A stretch of DNA of 64,000 nt from Thalassia testudinum. Its lineage: Eukaryota; Streptophyta; Magnoliopsida; Alismatales; Hydrocharitaceae. Within the stretch, counting starts at the first letter, position 1. The number at the start of each line of letters is the position of its first letter. Location of the stretch: NCBI GenBank assembly GCA_037157565.1, contig JAZHRO010000012.1:58705501-58769500 (forward strand), given 5' to 3'. Below the pieces are notes generated by a model. The model ran no database searches. It was given only the letters and a program-made list of their open reading frames with translations, and had not been told where the DNA came from. Shown piece by piece: positions 32,662 through 44,884 of this stretch. The translations under genes and the position numbers were made by a program.

Positions 32662-34090
32662 TTTAGAGAGTGACCTAAAAGACAACTTATTAACTTTATG
32701 CAGCGATGTCGATGGCACCTCCTCTGTAAAAAGGATGAAATCCAAATATTTTAAAGCATGCCATCTTGATTCAACATATTTTTTCCTTTGAAAGGCCTTG
32801 ACTCAAACATATGCAGGTGGTATTTGATATATTTTCTTTAATTGTCATGAAGGAGGTTAGTAGATGGAGCATGCTCCTTGCAAGAGATCCCTACGAGGGA
32901 CGACAGAATAGTATATATTCCTTTTTTTTTTTTTTGAGAACTAATAGCATTTATGCTGGAAATGTCGCAAATTACATCCAACTTTTTAGTGCAAGGGAAC
33001 CCTTTCGTTCATAATAATCTCATGAGCTGTAAGAATTGCCAATATCTGCGGCAACATTTTGGATGAATATAGGAAGGGAAGGGAATTTTTGGTCATGGAA
33101 ATTGCAAAAGAGGCTCTTCTAATTAGAAATGCAATATTCATTTTGATCTCTACATGAACAATTAATCTCACTAAAACATTTAGCTCCAATGTTTGTCGTC
33201 TACTATTTGTATTGCAATTTTTGGCCTCTTGGCTCATATGTTTTGAATAAATCTAATAAAAAAATATTTAAAGAAATAGATACAAAATTAACAAATGTCG
33301 TTTCATTGTTTTTTGCTAAATTGTGTTGGATCTGAATAAATCCCTAAATCAGAAAAAAAAAGGAATTAAAACTAAAACTTCATTTTCTAAAAGGGATCCC
33401 CAAGTATCTTGGTGCAACATCAATTAGGTCTATTTCAAAAGTTTTCAAAATGATACCTAAAGTTTGTTAATTTTAACATTTTGCTCTCTATATCACATTG
33501 TGAGCAAAGATGGTAATATATTATCGTCACTTATAATGTAAGAATCCATCGTATTTTCGCTCATTATTTTCGACTTTCGTTGTATATTATAGCTTTTTAT
33601 GTAACAAATCATTAAACAAATTGTTAGAATTTAGAGTAAGAAACAGGAGATAATGAGGGTGGCTAAAGAACAAAAGAAAGATCAAGGATTTCGATGCCAT
33701 CCAGAAAGATTTATGGTCATTTATGCTCGTATCACTTATAATTGTGACAAGAGATGAAACTCCACGAATTTAGGTGGAAAAATTAAAATCCAATTAGTCC
33801 CAACATTTAAACGATTTCCGATCTTTCTTGTTAGGATGTTGTCTACATCGTAATATGCTATCTCTTAAAAAAAGAAAATAAAAGAAAAATAACATTATAT
33901 TTTTTTCTTCTCTTTTTTAAACTATATCCTCCTACTAATTTTACGCCCCTTAGGAAGGGGGGCCACTCCCTCTCTATCAAATAGCCAAGGATGGCTCAGA
34001 TAGGATAGGGAGTGAAAAGGATAACAGGAGGACTTTCACCTTTTTTATTTATCTTCTTCAATTACTATGCATTCTATTTATCATCTCCAC
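32662..34090 (+). repeat. Dispersed duplicated segment, copy 1
   Basis: This non-coding segment is homologous, in the same orientation, to 46172-49465. Shared blocks include TTAGAGAGTGAC at the start, TAAAAAGGAT, GCAAATTACAT.CAACTTTTT, ATTTGTATTGCA, AAACAAATTGTTAGAATTTA and the end near CTATTTATCATCTCC. No ORF is shared, so this is a dispersed repeat or a segmental duplication. A poly(T) run at about 32921-32935 marks where copy 2 has extra sequence. Confidence 0.85.
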
Positions 34091-37080
34091 TTGTTTGTTA
34101 AATGATCCCTTTTTTTAAGTACGGATAGTGACGAGGAAGGAAAGATTCCTAAGTCCACTGAATCTACAAAGCCTAAGAGATAAAGGCACCTTAAATAAAT
34201 ATGACAAGTTAGCCCAAGATGGCCCTAAATTGGGTCCAAATTCAACAACAAAAATAAATGGGCAAACTCACCTAAAGGGTCTCAACCTATTTAACTAGTA
34301 CAAGCAGGTGGATAAAGGTCAAGCCACTTCTAACTACCTGTTAAGCCTTGGCACACCAGATCCGCCAAAGATTTCGAGCCAGATTAGGCGATAAGACCAG
34401 CAAAGATAGTCAGCACGCTTAGGTGACTACCTTAGTCGTTCCACTTTCTAGCCCTTGTTTGCATCCTCCCCCACCCTTTCGTACATCCTAAAAGGCAAAA
34501 AATGTGACCTCTTTGGTAGTTGAGTTTGCCTTTGTGTATTTTTTAATAGATAAATATATATTATATGCTTCTTGTGAAATTGGGCTTACCTCTAATTAAA
34601 GGATAGATTGTATTTTTTGCTTCCTACTTGACAATACTATGATGCATGGTAATGTAATTTTTGGGATCTAGTATGGTGTGTCAAAGTGTGTAAAACCCTT
34701 GGTCAGTAATTTAAGTTGCATAAAGTGTGGATTGTTTTCAATGAAGTGGAAATATTGGTAAAGTGGTTTACTTAAAAATCATATTCATGAGGAATGATAT
34801 GATGGACCTTTTGTTTGGATGCTTCTTTCATGGAAGTGCTCTACTAGTTAATGGTAATCTTAATTCCTTTTGGTTTACAAGTTAAAAAAAAAAGGAGTGA
34901 TTCAATTTACATCGAATCAATGTTGGAAGAACATATGCTACGGAAATATTATTGCAGATTATACACAATAATATACATGTCTCACAAAGAATTTGGTAAA
35001 GGACAAAAATTTTGTCGATGTCCAGGATTAAAGGTAATACATTAAAATGTCAATTATAAAGTAATTATAAGTATTGAATGTATTCTTGCATTTTGTTTTT
35101 TACTTTTGTAATGGAGAAAGAATTACAAGAACAATGATGGCAAGGGAAAAGACTTGTACCTATGGAGGTTGTGTTAGCAACAAAATTATAGGTTTTTAGT
35201 TTGTACTTCTCGTAATCACTATTTTGCAAGTGACATTCAATGTCTATGTTGATGTTCACTCCTTGGACATGTATTTCTTATGTAAAAAATTAGAACGGAT
35301 ATAATCAATTTCATGCTATTTGATAGTCCTTAGTTAAATTGGATTTATCCTTGTATTTAGCAGTCATTTGTTTTCTTTTATCACAAGTTTTGCTTCCCAA
35401 ACCATCTTTAAAACATTCATCATCATTCCAATGAGAATTGAGACTAATTTAACAACACTAGTACCATAGCTAATATCATAAAATAATCCCCTCTACCTAA
35501 ACTACAACAACATGTGAAAAAAACATCTCAAAACTTGAAACAAGACATATGATAGAATTAAACTCGAACTTGTAACAAAACTTTTAGACAATGAAAAGGA
35601 ACCTGTACCAAAACTTTTAGACAACCATAAGTAATTGAACTTGTAACCAGACACATCATAGAATTAAACTTGAACTTTTAACAAAACTTTAAGATAGCCA
35701 TAACAAACCTGTAAAAGAACCTGTAACCATGCATTATACATCTTGATCACAATGAACAATCAATACCAAATTCATACATCCACATCACACATCTTTATTT
35801 TAAAGAAAATGAGAATAGTTCACACCACATGGTCATCTACATTCTATACCTAATAGTACAATTTCGACATAATCCACATTTTAGACAATAGTCTACAAAA
35901 TACGATACAAGTTCCACATAATAATAAAATGAGACAAGTTCCATACATCCAAATTCTTTGAGACAAGTTTTACACAACGATGAAACAAGATAAGTTCCAC
36001 GGAACCAATTTTTTGAGACAAGTTCCATTGTCTGGGACTAAATTTAATTTTTACTCCCTGCACGAAAGTAAACCAAATTCTTTAGTAATGAATTTAAATG
36101 ACTTGACATGAAAATTTTATTTGTTTTGTTTGTTGTGTCAAAAACTAACATATTAGATATTTCAAATAAGAAGAGTTAGATCTACCATCACTCCAAAAAA
36201 TACTTCTCACAAGACCAGTTTCATCAACTTGAAGTTTAATAAAGAAAGTAGGATAACAATCATCTTTTCTAAAAAAGATCTAACTACAGTACACACTTGG
36301 CCAATATTATGTTTTCCTTTTGTTTTTAATTAAGTTCCTAAAAAGCTGACTTGTGACATTTTTTTTCTCCCATTTCAGTTACTAAAACAACAATCTTTGA
36401 TGGATGTGATTGTGCTCTTCGCAAGGTGATAATAAAGTGTTGTTGTACACGAAAACAAGATTATTTACAAAATTATAAAACTCTCAAAACAAATAAAAAT
36501 AAGTATAGTGAGAATTCAAGTTGTCTTAAGGGAGGAAAAATTATTCAATTCACTAATTAGTGAATGAAACTAGTTTTTTTGGATTGTTGGGAAACTTTTT
36601 TATTTTTTTGGATTTTTTTATTCAAGAAGACTAGAGACTAGACTTAAAAATTAAAAGCAAACTGCAAAATAAGGGTTAAAATGAAAAATACCAAGAAATA
36701 ATTTCATGCCAATCTAAAAATTCTAACAAAATTTGGGAAGAACGAAAACTACCTAAGAATCCTACTAAAATTCACAACAAAAATTCACACTACAACGCAT
36801 GCAGTAAAATTTCAAACTATGAGACTAGACTACAACAATATAAGAATCAAAATGAAAATGAATTTTATCTTTTTTTTTATAGCGAATTGATGTACAAAAT
36901 TTGATAAAAACTAAACCTACCATGCAGGTTTTTTGGAATGAGGCAACAACTTAAAGACCAAAACATAATAATGCTTATTACATGAGGACATGTTTACTTC
37001 ATTAAGCAACAATAAAGATATATAAATTGGGGCATGCCCACATTTTTTTTTTGGAGTACACCCAGTATTTGAGTTGGGGC
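34091..37080. other. AT-rich non-coding region
   Basis: No gene is recognised. Between 35560 and 36040 short motifs such as GAGACAAGTTCCA and AACTTGTAACAAAACTTTTAGA recur irregularly, suggesting a decayed tandem repeat. The 64-codon ORF at 34851-35045 matches no family I know. Confidence 0.45.
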
Positions 37081-37084
37081 AAGG

Positions 37085-37360
37085 GGTGCATCCACATTTA
37101 TTTTGAGCAAGTCCAGCAATAAGTTGGGGAGGATAAGATGGTACACATTGGCTTTTCTTGAAGCACGTTCAACATTGGGTTAAGATGATGCACATCCATT
37201 TTTTTCAAGCATGTCTACCACTGAGTTGGAGTGGGGAGGGTATACGAGTAAAGTGGTGCACATCCACCCTTTTTTAGCATGTTCAACATTGAGTTTGAAA
37301 GGAGTTAAGGTAGAGGGTGGAACACATCCAAATTTTTTTGAAACATGTTCAACATTAGAT
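37085..37360. repeat. Degenerate tandem repeat (about 50-70 bp units)
   Basis: Units containing (G)CACATCCA.TTTTTTT followed by AGCA.GTTCAACATTGAGTT recur from about 37085 to 37360, with anchors near 37089, 37145, 37192, 37259 and 37322. Spacing is irregular, so the array is old. Confidence 0.6.
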
Positions 37361-37763
37361 AATTTGCTTAATTACCTAAAAGCAAAGCCAATTAACTACT
37401 GTAATTTCATAAGTTGGGAAAATTTTAGGATAAGGATACATTTAATATAAATAATCTAAGTATATATAAAATGCATGCAAGAGTATATACTCTCGTTGAA
37501 ATCAAAATGATATATTTAATTTCTTTATTACTTTTTTTGCATTGGATCCCAATACTAAAGTCCACTTATGTATATATAGGAAAGAATTCCATGAAATCAT
37601 ATTAAGTTGAACTATATATGGAAATCCTAAGTAAAACAAAATTTAAATGATTCTATCAAATGGAATGAGGATGCATAGCATGCATGTTAAATTTTGTAAT
37701 TAAAAGCATAAATGAATATGTACTTTTGTAGCTAGGCATCCTCATACACATGGATGGACATCA

Positions 37764-38741
37764 TCATGTAGCGTTACCATCACGTTGGAGGAGTGGGCAA
37801 TCCACGATCAATAGGTCTTCCTCTTTCAACGAGGGAGGGAGTTCCGGTAAAGCCTTGAGGTCCTTGCATTCGTAAAGACACAAACTCTTCAACGAGGGAG
37901 GGAGTTCCGGTAAAGCCTTGAGGTCCTTACATTCCTCAATATGCAACCTCTCCAACGAGGGAGGGAGTTCCGGTAAAGCCTTGAGGTCCTTACATTCCTC
38001 AATATGCAACCTCTCCAACGAGGGAGGGAGTTCCGGTAAAGCCTTGAGGTCCTTGCATTGCCAAATAGTCAACCTCTCCAACGAGGGAGGGAATTCCGGT
38101 AAAGCCTTGAGGTCGTTGCATCCCAAAATATCCAAAGTCTCCAACGAGGGAGGGAGTTCCGGTAAAGCCTTGAGGTCCTTACATTCCTCAATATGCAACC
38201 TCTCCAACGAGGGAGGGAGTTCCGGTAAAGCCTTGAGGTCCTTACATTCCTCAATATGCAACCTCTCCAACGAGGGAGGGAGTTCCGGTAAAGCCTTGAG
38301 GTCGTTGCATCCCGAAATATGCAAACTCTCCAACGAGGGAGGGAATTCCGGTAAAGCCTTGAGGTCCTCACATTCCCGAAGAATGAAAACCTTCAACGAG
38401 GGAGGGAGTTCCGGTAAAGCCTTGAGGTCGTTGCATCCCGAAATATCCAAACTATCCAACGAGGGAGGGAGTTCCGATAAAGCCAGGACGGTTAATCCCA
38501 CTACATCTATTTCCAACATCTCGAGAGATGGGGGTATATGAGGCAGACGTCCCAACTTCTTACATCTTTTAACAACTAACCTTTTCAGGGAAGGAAAATA
38601 CTTTTTCTGAGACTTGTCACCAGAGACCATCAATTCTTCCCATTCCTTCAATGCATTCATGTCTTCTAGCCGATCATTTGTCCACTCTAGCTCTCCTTCC
38701 CACATTTTCCCATTTTCATGGCCACCGGCTGTGAATTCCAT
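37764..38741 (-). CDS. CNL-type leucine-rich repeat fragment with 21-residue repeats
   Basis: This 325-residue ORF starts at an ATG at 38741; an in-frame TAG lies 21 codons upstream (38805-38807). Residues before the array include LKEWEEL and YFPSLKRLVVKRCKKLGRLP, wording typical of the C-terminal LRR of plant CC-NB-LRR resistance proteins. Then come eleven 21-residue units of the form ALPELPPSLERLHIEECKDLK, ending in VDCPLLQRDGNAT. No NB-ARC motifs (P-loop, GLPL, MHD) occur anywhere in the window, so it is a fragment or an LRR-only derivative. Such LRRs usually sense effectors or restrain the NB domain; a role for this piece is not shown. No signal peptide or membrane segment is seen. The unit also resembles the LPELPPSL repeats of bacterial YopM/IpaH effectors, probably by convergence. 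Expression is unknown, and the 21 in-frame upstream codons look coding, so an exon start is possible. Confidence 0.72.
   Translation of the reverse strand: MEFTAGGHENGKMWEGELEWTNDRLEDMNALKEWEELMVSGDKSQKKYFPSLKRLVVKRCKKLGRLPHIPPSLEMLEIDVVGLTVLALSELPPSLDSLDISGCNDLKALPELPPSLKVFILRECEDLKALPEFPPSLESLHISGCNDLKALPELPPSLERLHIEECKDLKALPELPPSLERLHIEECKDLKALPELPPSLETLDILGCNDLKALPEFPPSLERLTIWQCKDLKALPELPPSLERLHIEECKDLKALPELPPSLERLHIEECKDLKALPELPPSLKSLCLYECKDLKALPELPPSLKEEDLLIVDCPLLQRDGNAT
37831..38523. repeat. 63-bp in-frame tandem array (11 units)
   Basis: GAGGGAGGGA (or GAGGGAGGGAATT) starts at 37831, 37894, 37957, 38020, 38083, 38146, 38209, 38272, 38335, 38398 and 38461, always 63 bp apart. Two pairs of adjacent units are identical at protein level (units 4-5 and 8-9 in minus-strand order), pointing to recent unequal exchange. 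As 63 is divisible by three, the plus strand (37918-38541) and a second minus frame (38069-38371) also stay open; these are treated as shadows. Confidence 0.95.
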
Positions 38742-38808
38742 TTTCTCTCTAACTCTCCTCGCTGCTAAGGACTCCGTAGCACCTGAAGGCGACCCAGAAC
38801 TCCACTAG

Positions 38809-41800
38809 AGAGTTTTCACTTCGCTAGAGCACTTCCTCCCTCCATTCTTCCTCTCCATCCACCGGGTGGAGACCCAAAGGTCTCATTCTTCCTTTTAGAT
38901 TAGGTTTACTACTTTTTAGATTAGTTGTAGTGTAGTTAGATATTAGCAGTAGAATTTAGATTTAGATTAGACCTGATCTGTGATGAGTGATTGTAGTATA
39001 GCTTAGGAGTAGTTGTAGCATAAAAATGCCTAATTTCACCTCCTCTAATCACTGCAAATCATAGGGGACGATTTCACCCACACACTGATCATGTTTTTCT
39101 CCCTCTACATGTTTTCATTTCGCTTCTGATTTCCTCGCAATTTGATCCATAATCCACCCACTCATTTAGAGTCAAATCCCCATCTCATTACTTTCAAGCT
39201 TTGAGATGAGGATTTACGCTTAAATCCATTTAGGGGTCTCCCACTCACTTCAGTTTGTTCACAAAGACCTCTGATCGGAGTTTAAAATTGAATCGGTTTG
39301 CTTGATCCATTTTGAATTTGGGTTTAATACAAGATCGCAAGATTTTGAATCAATTGAGTTTTGAATGGTTTTGATCAAGTAAATTGAGATATTTTTGTAA
39401 TTCAATGAAAGGCTGTGAATCTGAGATGATTCTGATGTAAAATCCTTCCTCAGATAAGCCATGATTAGATTTGTCATGATTCAAGGTTTTCATGTTTAGA
39501 ATGCATTATAGAGCCAAGGAAAATCAACTATGTTGATTGGAGGCTCTATCATGGATTTATTTTCTGCAAATATGATTTTCACCTAAGAGATTTTCAGTAT
39601 CTCTTAAGGTTTTTAACACAATGGGATTCAAGCTAAACTTATTGGGCTGTATCCAACACTTTCTACATGCTATCTATAGTATTAGAAAGTGTTTGATCAG
39701 TTAATTTTCTTATTTAAGTTGAAGTGAAAACATTGACAAGGGATTTTGATTGAAAGTTGAACATTTGAGAATGATTTTTATGTTATTTTTCAGTCCTTGT
39801 CAGAATTTTTTTTAGAGTTTTCTGTATACTTTGAATCCCAACTATACATATCAAATTGCTGCATGATGCAGCTACATTTAAATTCAAATCCCCCTTTTAT
39901 TTCCTAATCAAGTCATTTTGTAACTCTGATTAGGATTTCTCAAGTCTAATTTGAGATATAAATAAGGAGATAAGAGCTGACTTGAGGTTCCAGACTTGTT
40001 GCAAAAGCTGTTTTCTTTGATTTTTGTAAACTGCAGCAAGGTTCTAAGAACATGTTAAGACGTCTGGTCCGTTTGGAGGATGTTTGGGTTGTATCATTGC
40101 TGCAATTGTTACTGATGTTGCTGCTGCTTTGTTGTTGCTGCAACTGGACAGTAGGCTAAAGATTCTGTAGGACAGTAGGCTTAGGTTATAGTGTTTAAAT
40201 TAGTTGATATGTTGTAATTTAGGTGTACAAGTTTTCCTGTACTGATTTTGATTTTTAAAATTTCATTTGAATGCTTGTAACTTGTGTCAAATCATTCATT
40301 GACAGCTAGTTTTTGTACCTAACTGTCCAACTATAGAAATTTTTTGGAAATAGAGTTAAAAAGCTTGGTTATGTGATTGCACATCTTTCAATTGGTCTTT
40401 AGAACTTACATGAGAAAGTGTACTACCTATCTATCCTTTAGAACTAGATTTAGGATCTTAGGTTCTTTTGAAAATACTTAAAAGACCCTAAAATGAGCTG
40501 AACTTGTAATTAAATAAAAATACTATAAAAATTTCAAAAAAATAAAATAAACCTGTCTTAGTGAAGATTAGGTAAATTTTTATATACTTGCAAAGTTTCA
40601 AGGCATTCTAAATCCTCGGCTTTGTAGAACATACCAACCGACGATTCAGTCTACCTTAAAAGTCAATAAAAACCTCTTAACACAAAAACACCAAAAAACA
40701 TTCTCTCTATCTCATCTCTTTCTTTCTCTCTCACCTCCTACCTCTATAAAACTCACAAATTCCATAAAAAAAAAGAAAAACCCTCAAAGTACCTAAAAAC
40801 ACCTTGTATACTATGTATATACTTATATATATAAGGTATATATTAAGCTATATATGTAAATAATGTAAAATATGTACATAATATATATATATATATAACT
40901 TATGTATATATTATATAATGTAACTTAAATATTTAAAATAACTTAAACTGTATATAACTTATTTATATAATTATCTATTATTTATATTAACTTATATGTA
41001 CTATACTCTAAGTAAATTAATAAAACCTTGTAAATGAACATATTTACTACGGTTATTGTACATACGTATTTATGTATATATAATGTACATAATGAACCTT
41101 GTACCATAATTTAATTATATATAGAATAAATAATTAATTTATTAATTTACTAGTTAAGTTATTAGATTAAATTAAAATAAATTAGTAATTTAAGTTATAA
41201 CTGAACTAACTTATACTGTATATTTATACTAATGTATTTTAAGTAAATTAAGCTAATTTAACTATATTTATAATGTATTATATTAGTTATATCTAATGTA
41301 TATATAAAACAGTCCAAAATAAGATATTTAATTGGAAATAAAATTGAAATAAATGTTGTAAAATTCAATAAAAATATTTATTAAATATCTTAATATGTAT
41401 ATTAATTCTATATAAGGTCAATTAGACCATACATTAACTAGTTTATATGTAATTAAGAAATAAAACCTAAAATACAGTATGCATAAACTAGAAACTTTGC
41501 CTAATTTATTTATATAGCAAATATAATTAATTTTATAAATTAATTGTATAATTATATAGTACTATGTAAATACTTTAATTCCCCATAATTTAATTTTAAT
41601 TTATAATAAATTATGGCCCTGAAATCGAGGGCCAAAAACCTGAAATCAGAACAGCGCACTGGAATTCCAACGCTAAGAGGAACTAACTGTAGCGCCACAT
41701 TGTGCGCTGTAGAGTGCCTAAAGTACGATAAATTGTTTTTGTTCCAATCGCTATTCAGTCGTCACGCACTGGGTGCGAGCAAACCCCTTACCCCTTCCTT

Positions 41801-42096
41801 TGATCTGAGTATGGCTTTGGCATGGTGTTGTGTGTGATGATGGTGTGCGGTGTGTGGCTAGGAGCCATGCACTGTGCGAGGGCTTGATTAAGCCCATTAC
41901 TGAGCACATAAATCATGATTAAGAGGCCTAATTAACAAATTAGGGTGGCTCTTAGTAGAGATTTGGTCCCACCCGAGAGGGTGTTGTATATCCCTTGAAA
42001 AGGCCACCCGCCAATTAAAAAAATATAATTTTTGTATTAAGTAAGGCCTAATAAGAGGTTAAGAAGAGAGAAAAGGGTTCTCTGTGGCTAAGTGTT
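38809..42096. other. Non-coding region, very AT-rich at 40790-41600
   Basis: No gene is recognised. 38809-40300 may be upstream sequence of the LRR fragment but shows no NB-ARC coding. 40790-41600 is almost pure A+T with TA-dinucleotide runs (for example about 40878-40897). A short inverted repeat GGCCCT..AGGGCC lies at 41613-41633. A single AAGACGTCTGG at about 40059 echoes the LTR motif but stands alone. Confidence 0.45.
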
Positions 42097-44884
42097 TGTT
42101 ACGACCCGGTTCCCGAATCCCTACGAGATACGAGAATCGGACCGACTCGACTAATCCCAAGACCCAGTCGTCCAACGAGAAAGTAACCCAAAAGAGCAGT
42201 AAAATAAACTACATTCACCATGTATATAACTAGTAGTAACAAAATACAGCAGTAAAGAAAAGAACTACTACAGTATACACCACCACAACAGTAAAGAAAG
42301 AAACATGTACATAAACATGAAGTTTACAATAAAAGGGTACAGGGGTAACAGAAACTACTCACTACAACAGAAGGAAAAGTACAGTGGGTACTACACAAGT
42401 AACACTACTGGGCTCTACTAGGCCCAGCATCCTCTGCAGCCGCCGGCTCTGGCTGCTCAACACCTGGTCCTCAAAAAGGTAATAAAGGTGACACGTCAGC
42501 GAAACACTGAGTAGAGTGGCAACTAAAAGCTAAGAAACAGTAAGGTGGACAGTAGCTGTTATATTTTTAATTTCTTTCTTTATAATTTTCCGTTTACTCG
42601 TTATCGAATTATCCCTCAGATTCTTCTCTTGATCTTGAATGTTCCTCATGGGAACGATCTTGATTGCAGTCTTTTTCGAAAAGTAGAAGTAGCACGTGGT
42701 GCTCTCCTGGCTGGAAGAGTCCCCCGTGGTGGTCCTACCCTCAGTCAACCACCCCAAGGTCGCTGACAGACGTAACGGTGACTATAGCACGCGCGATAAA
42801 CGCACGGATAGCTACCCCGCACTGGCACGCGGTCAGTCGTTTCCGTTAATGGGTGCGCCCAAAGCACAGCACGGAACCAGTATAGGGCAAAGCCCTCTCA
42901 GTAACAGGGGTCCAGCCCCTCCACAGTAACCAGACAAGGGTCTTGCCCCTCCACAATCCGCGCACCCTCGCCTGACTACCTTGGTTTACCCAGTGGGCCG
43001 AACAAGTCGGTGTAGGAGGGCTAGCAGAACCCCAGGGCCTGTGGGGTAGCTAGTGCTCTCCCTACACTAGTAGCTCTCCTCGGTACTGTGTACATGAGGG
43101 CCAAAAGTCGGTACAAAGTGGCCAGACCTACCCCGGGTCCCTGGGGCAGCTAGCTCCGCTTTGCACTAAACATGGGGGACAGTCGCTCTCCTTGGTACTC
43201 CGTACTCAAGGGCCAGCTCACTTCCTCAATTCTGTTCCATTCACTTTCCAGGAGTTCTACTCCTAAATCCCCGTAGGGTTCGTGCTCTTTCAACTCAGCC
43301 AATTTTGGTTTCATCATTTCAGCTTTATTATTTATATAGCCCATGTTCCCAACCGTAATTATTCATTCAAATCTGGCAGCTGTTAACCAATTACAGGCAG
43401 TTATCGTTTCTTTTCTACTTTTCCAAGACTGCAATGTATATGCATTCAAGCTAGTTTTCCAGTCCTAGGATTCATGCCATACCCTATGATCTATCATTCA
43501 ATCTAGTTTTCTAGTCCTAGGATTCATGCAATACCCTAGGATCTATCATTCAATCTAGTTTTCCAGTCCTAGGATTCATGCAATACCCTAGGATCTATCA
43601 TTCAATCTAGTTTTTCAATCCTAGGGTTCATGCACCACCCTAAACTCTATTAATTATTTCACAAATGCATAATTTTTGATAAATAATTGAAAGGGCCACT
43701 CTACCCGCAAAACCGGGAGTACTGGGGGCGAAATCGGCAAGCCCGCACGCCTCTGCAACCCCTAGAGCTGCAACGGAACAGGGTCCTAACACAAGGATCA
43801 AATACAAGGAGCCACTCAGAACAGCATACAATTACTTGTAAACAGGTAGAGGAACTAAATCTGAGAGGAACGAGACTTGAAACGCGGAAAACGGACTCCG
43901 AACGGACCTTAAACGGATTAAAAATGACAAGTCTACCCAAAATCAGACGTCTGGAACTTCTTCCAGACGTCTTAAATGATCGCTCAGGTCATACCTTGAT
44001 CTGCACGATCCTTCAGACGTCCAGAAGCCCGCTGAACCGTCTGGACTTAGTTTTCAGACGTCCGACTGTCACTCTGGACGTCTAGAGACCCTCTCCATCG
44101 TTTGGTGCTATGCCCAGACATCCGATTTGTGTGGGACGGCGTGCCCTTGCACCTTCCCGAACAAGTCCTGCACACACACGCGCCCGTTCTCAACACGAAA
44201 GGATGCAGAAGACTTCGGCAGAACGGCTGCATGGCCATACACGCGAGAGAAGAAGAGGGTAAAAATAACGTACCTTTCAGATGTCTGGACCTTCCTCCAG
44301 ACATCTCCTGCGTCGTCTAGACGTAAGTCCGAACGTCTGATTCTGGGAAATTTTCCCAGAATCAGGACCTCCCCGCCCTCCGCACGTAGCGCCCGACCGT
44401 GCCGCGCCACGCTCACCTGCTGCCTGAGCTGCAGCAGCTCCTCCGCGGCACCACACGCTTGCTGCGCACCCGCCGATCGGCTCTGGCTGCCTCGGCGAGC
44501 TCGCACCCTCGCGGTCGAGCTCCCTCTCGCAACAGCCCCTCCTCCCCACACACTCGCAGCAACCGCTGCTACCGCTCTCACCCGCTCGCTCTCTCGCTGA
44601 TATGGGAAAGAAGAAGAAGAAGGCGGTGGAGTGAGGGTGAGGGAGAGAGAGGTGTATTTGTAAGCTGCTGAGGGGAGAGAGAGAGAAAAAGCTGTCTGCA
44701 GGGAGGGAGGAAAGAGAAGAAGGAGGGCGGCGGGTTCAATCTCGGCACACATGCACGCAGACGCAAACCCGCACGCCGAAAAAATTTAATTCCAGACATC
44801 TGGGAAGGCTTCCAGACGTCTGACCAGACATCTGGACCACTTCCCAGACGTCTTAAACGATGCTTGATGCCCCGGGTTATAACA
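42097..44884 (-). mobile_element. Solo LTR with perfect GTGTT target duplication
   Basis: On the plus strand the unit runs from TGTTACGACCC to GGGTTATAACA and is flanked by GTGTT at 42092-42096 and 44885-44889. It is 2788 bp and is the reverse-orientation sibling of 11822-14515. Shared parts are the terminal block with CGACTCGACTAA, the gag-less centre, the minisatellite and the AGACGTCT clusters (43940-44340 and 44790-44860). It has no internal domain or partner LTR. The 214-codon minus ORF at 44108-44752 and the 157-codon plus ORF at 44127-44600 overlap the GC-rich centre and are considered artefacts. Confidence 0.93.
43463..43660. repeat. LTR-internal 52-bp minisatellite, four copies
   Basis: TCCTAGGATTCATGC-type anchors occur at 43463, 43515, 43567 and 43619, exactly 52 bp apart. 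The sibling LTR at 11822-14515 has three copies at the same relative place. Confidence 0.92.

Noticed and set aside
37918..38541. 207-codon antisense ORF and 100-codon alternative frame over the LRR array
   Set aside because: A 63-bp period keeps several frames open automatically; only the minus frame gives LRR consensus and non-repeat flanks with homology.
37764..38741. Bacterial YopM/IpaH-type effector gene acquired by transfer
   Set aside because: The lead residues fit plant CNL LRRs and the context is plant transposon DNA; similarity is in a short, convergent LRR consensus.
44108..44752. 214-codon minus and 157-codon plus ORFs
   Set aside because: Overlap each other in the GC-rich part of a solo LTR; no domain.
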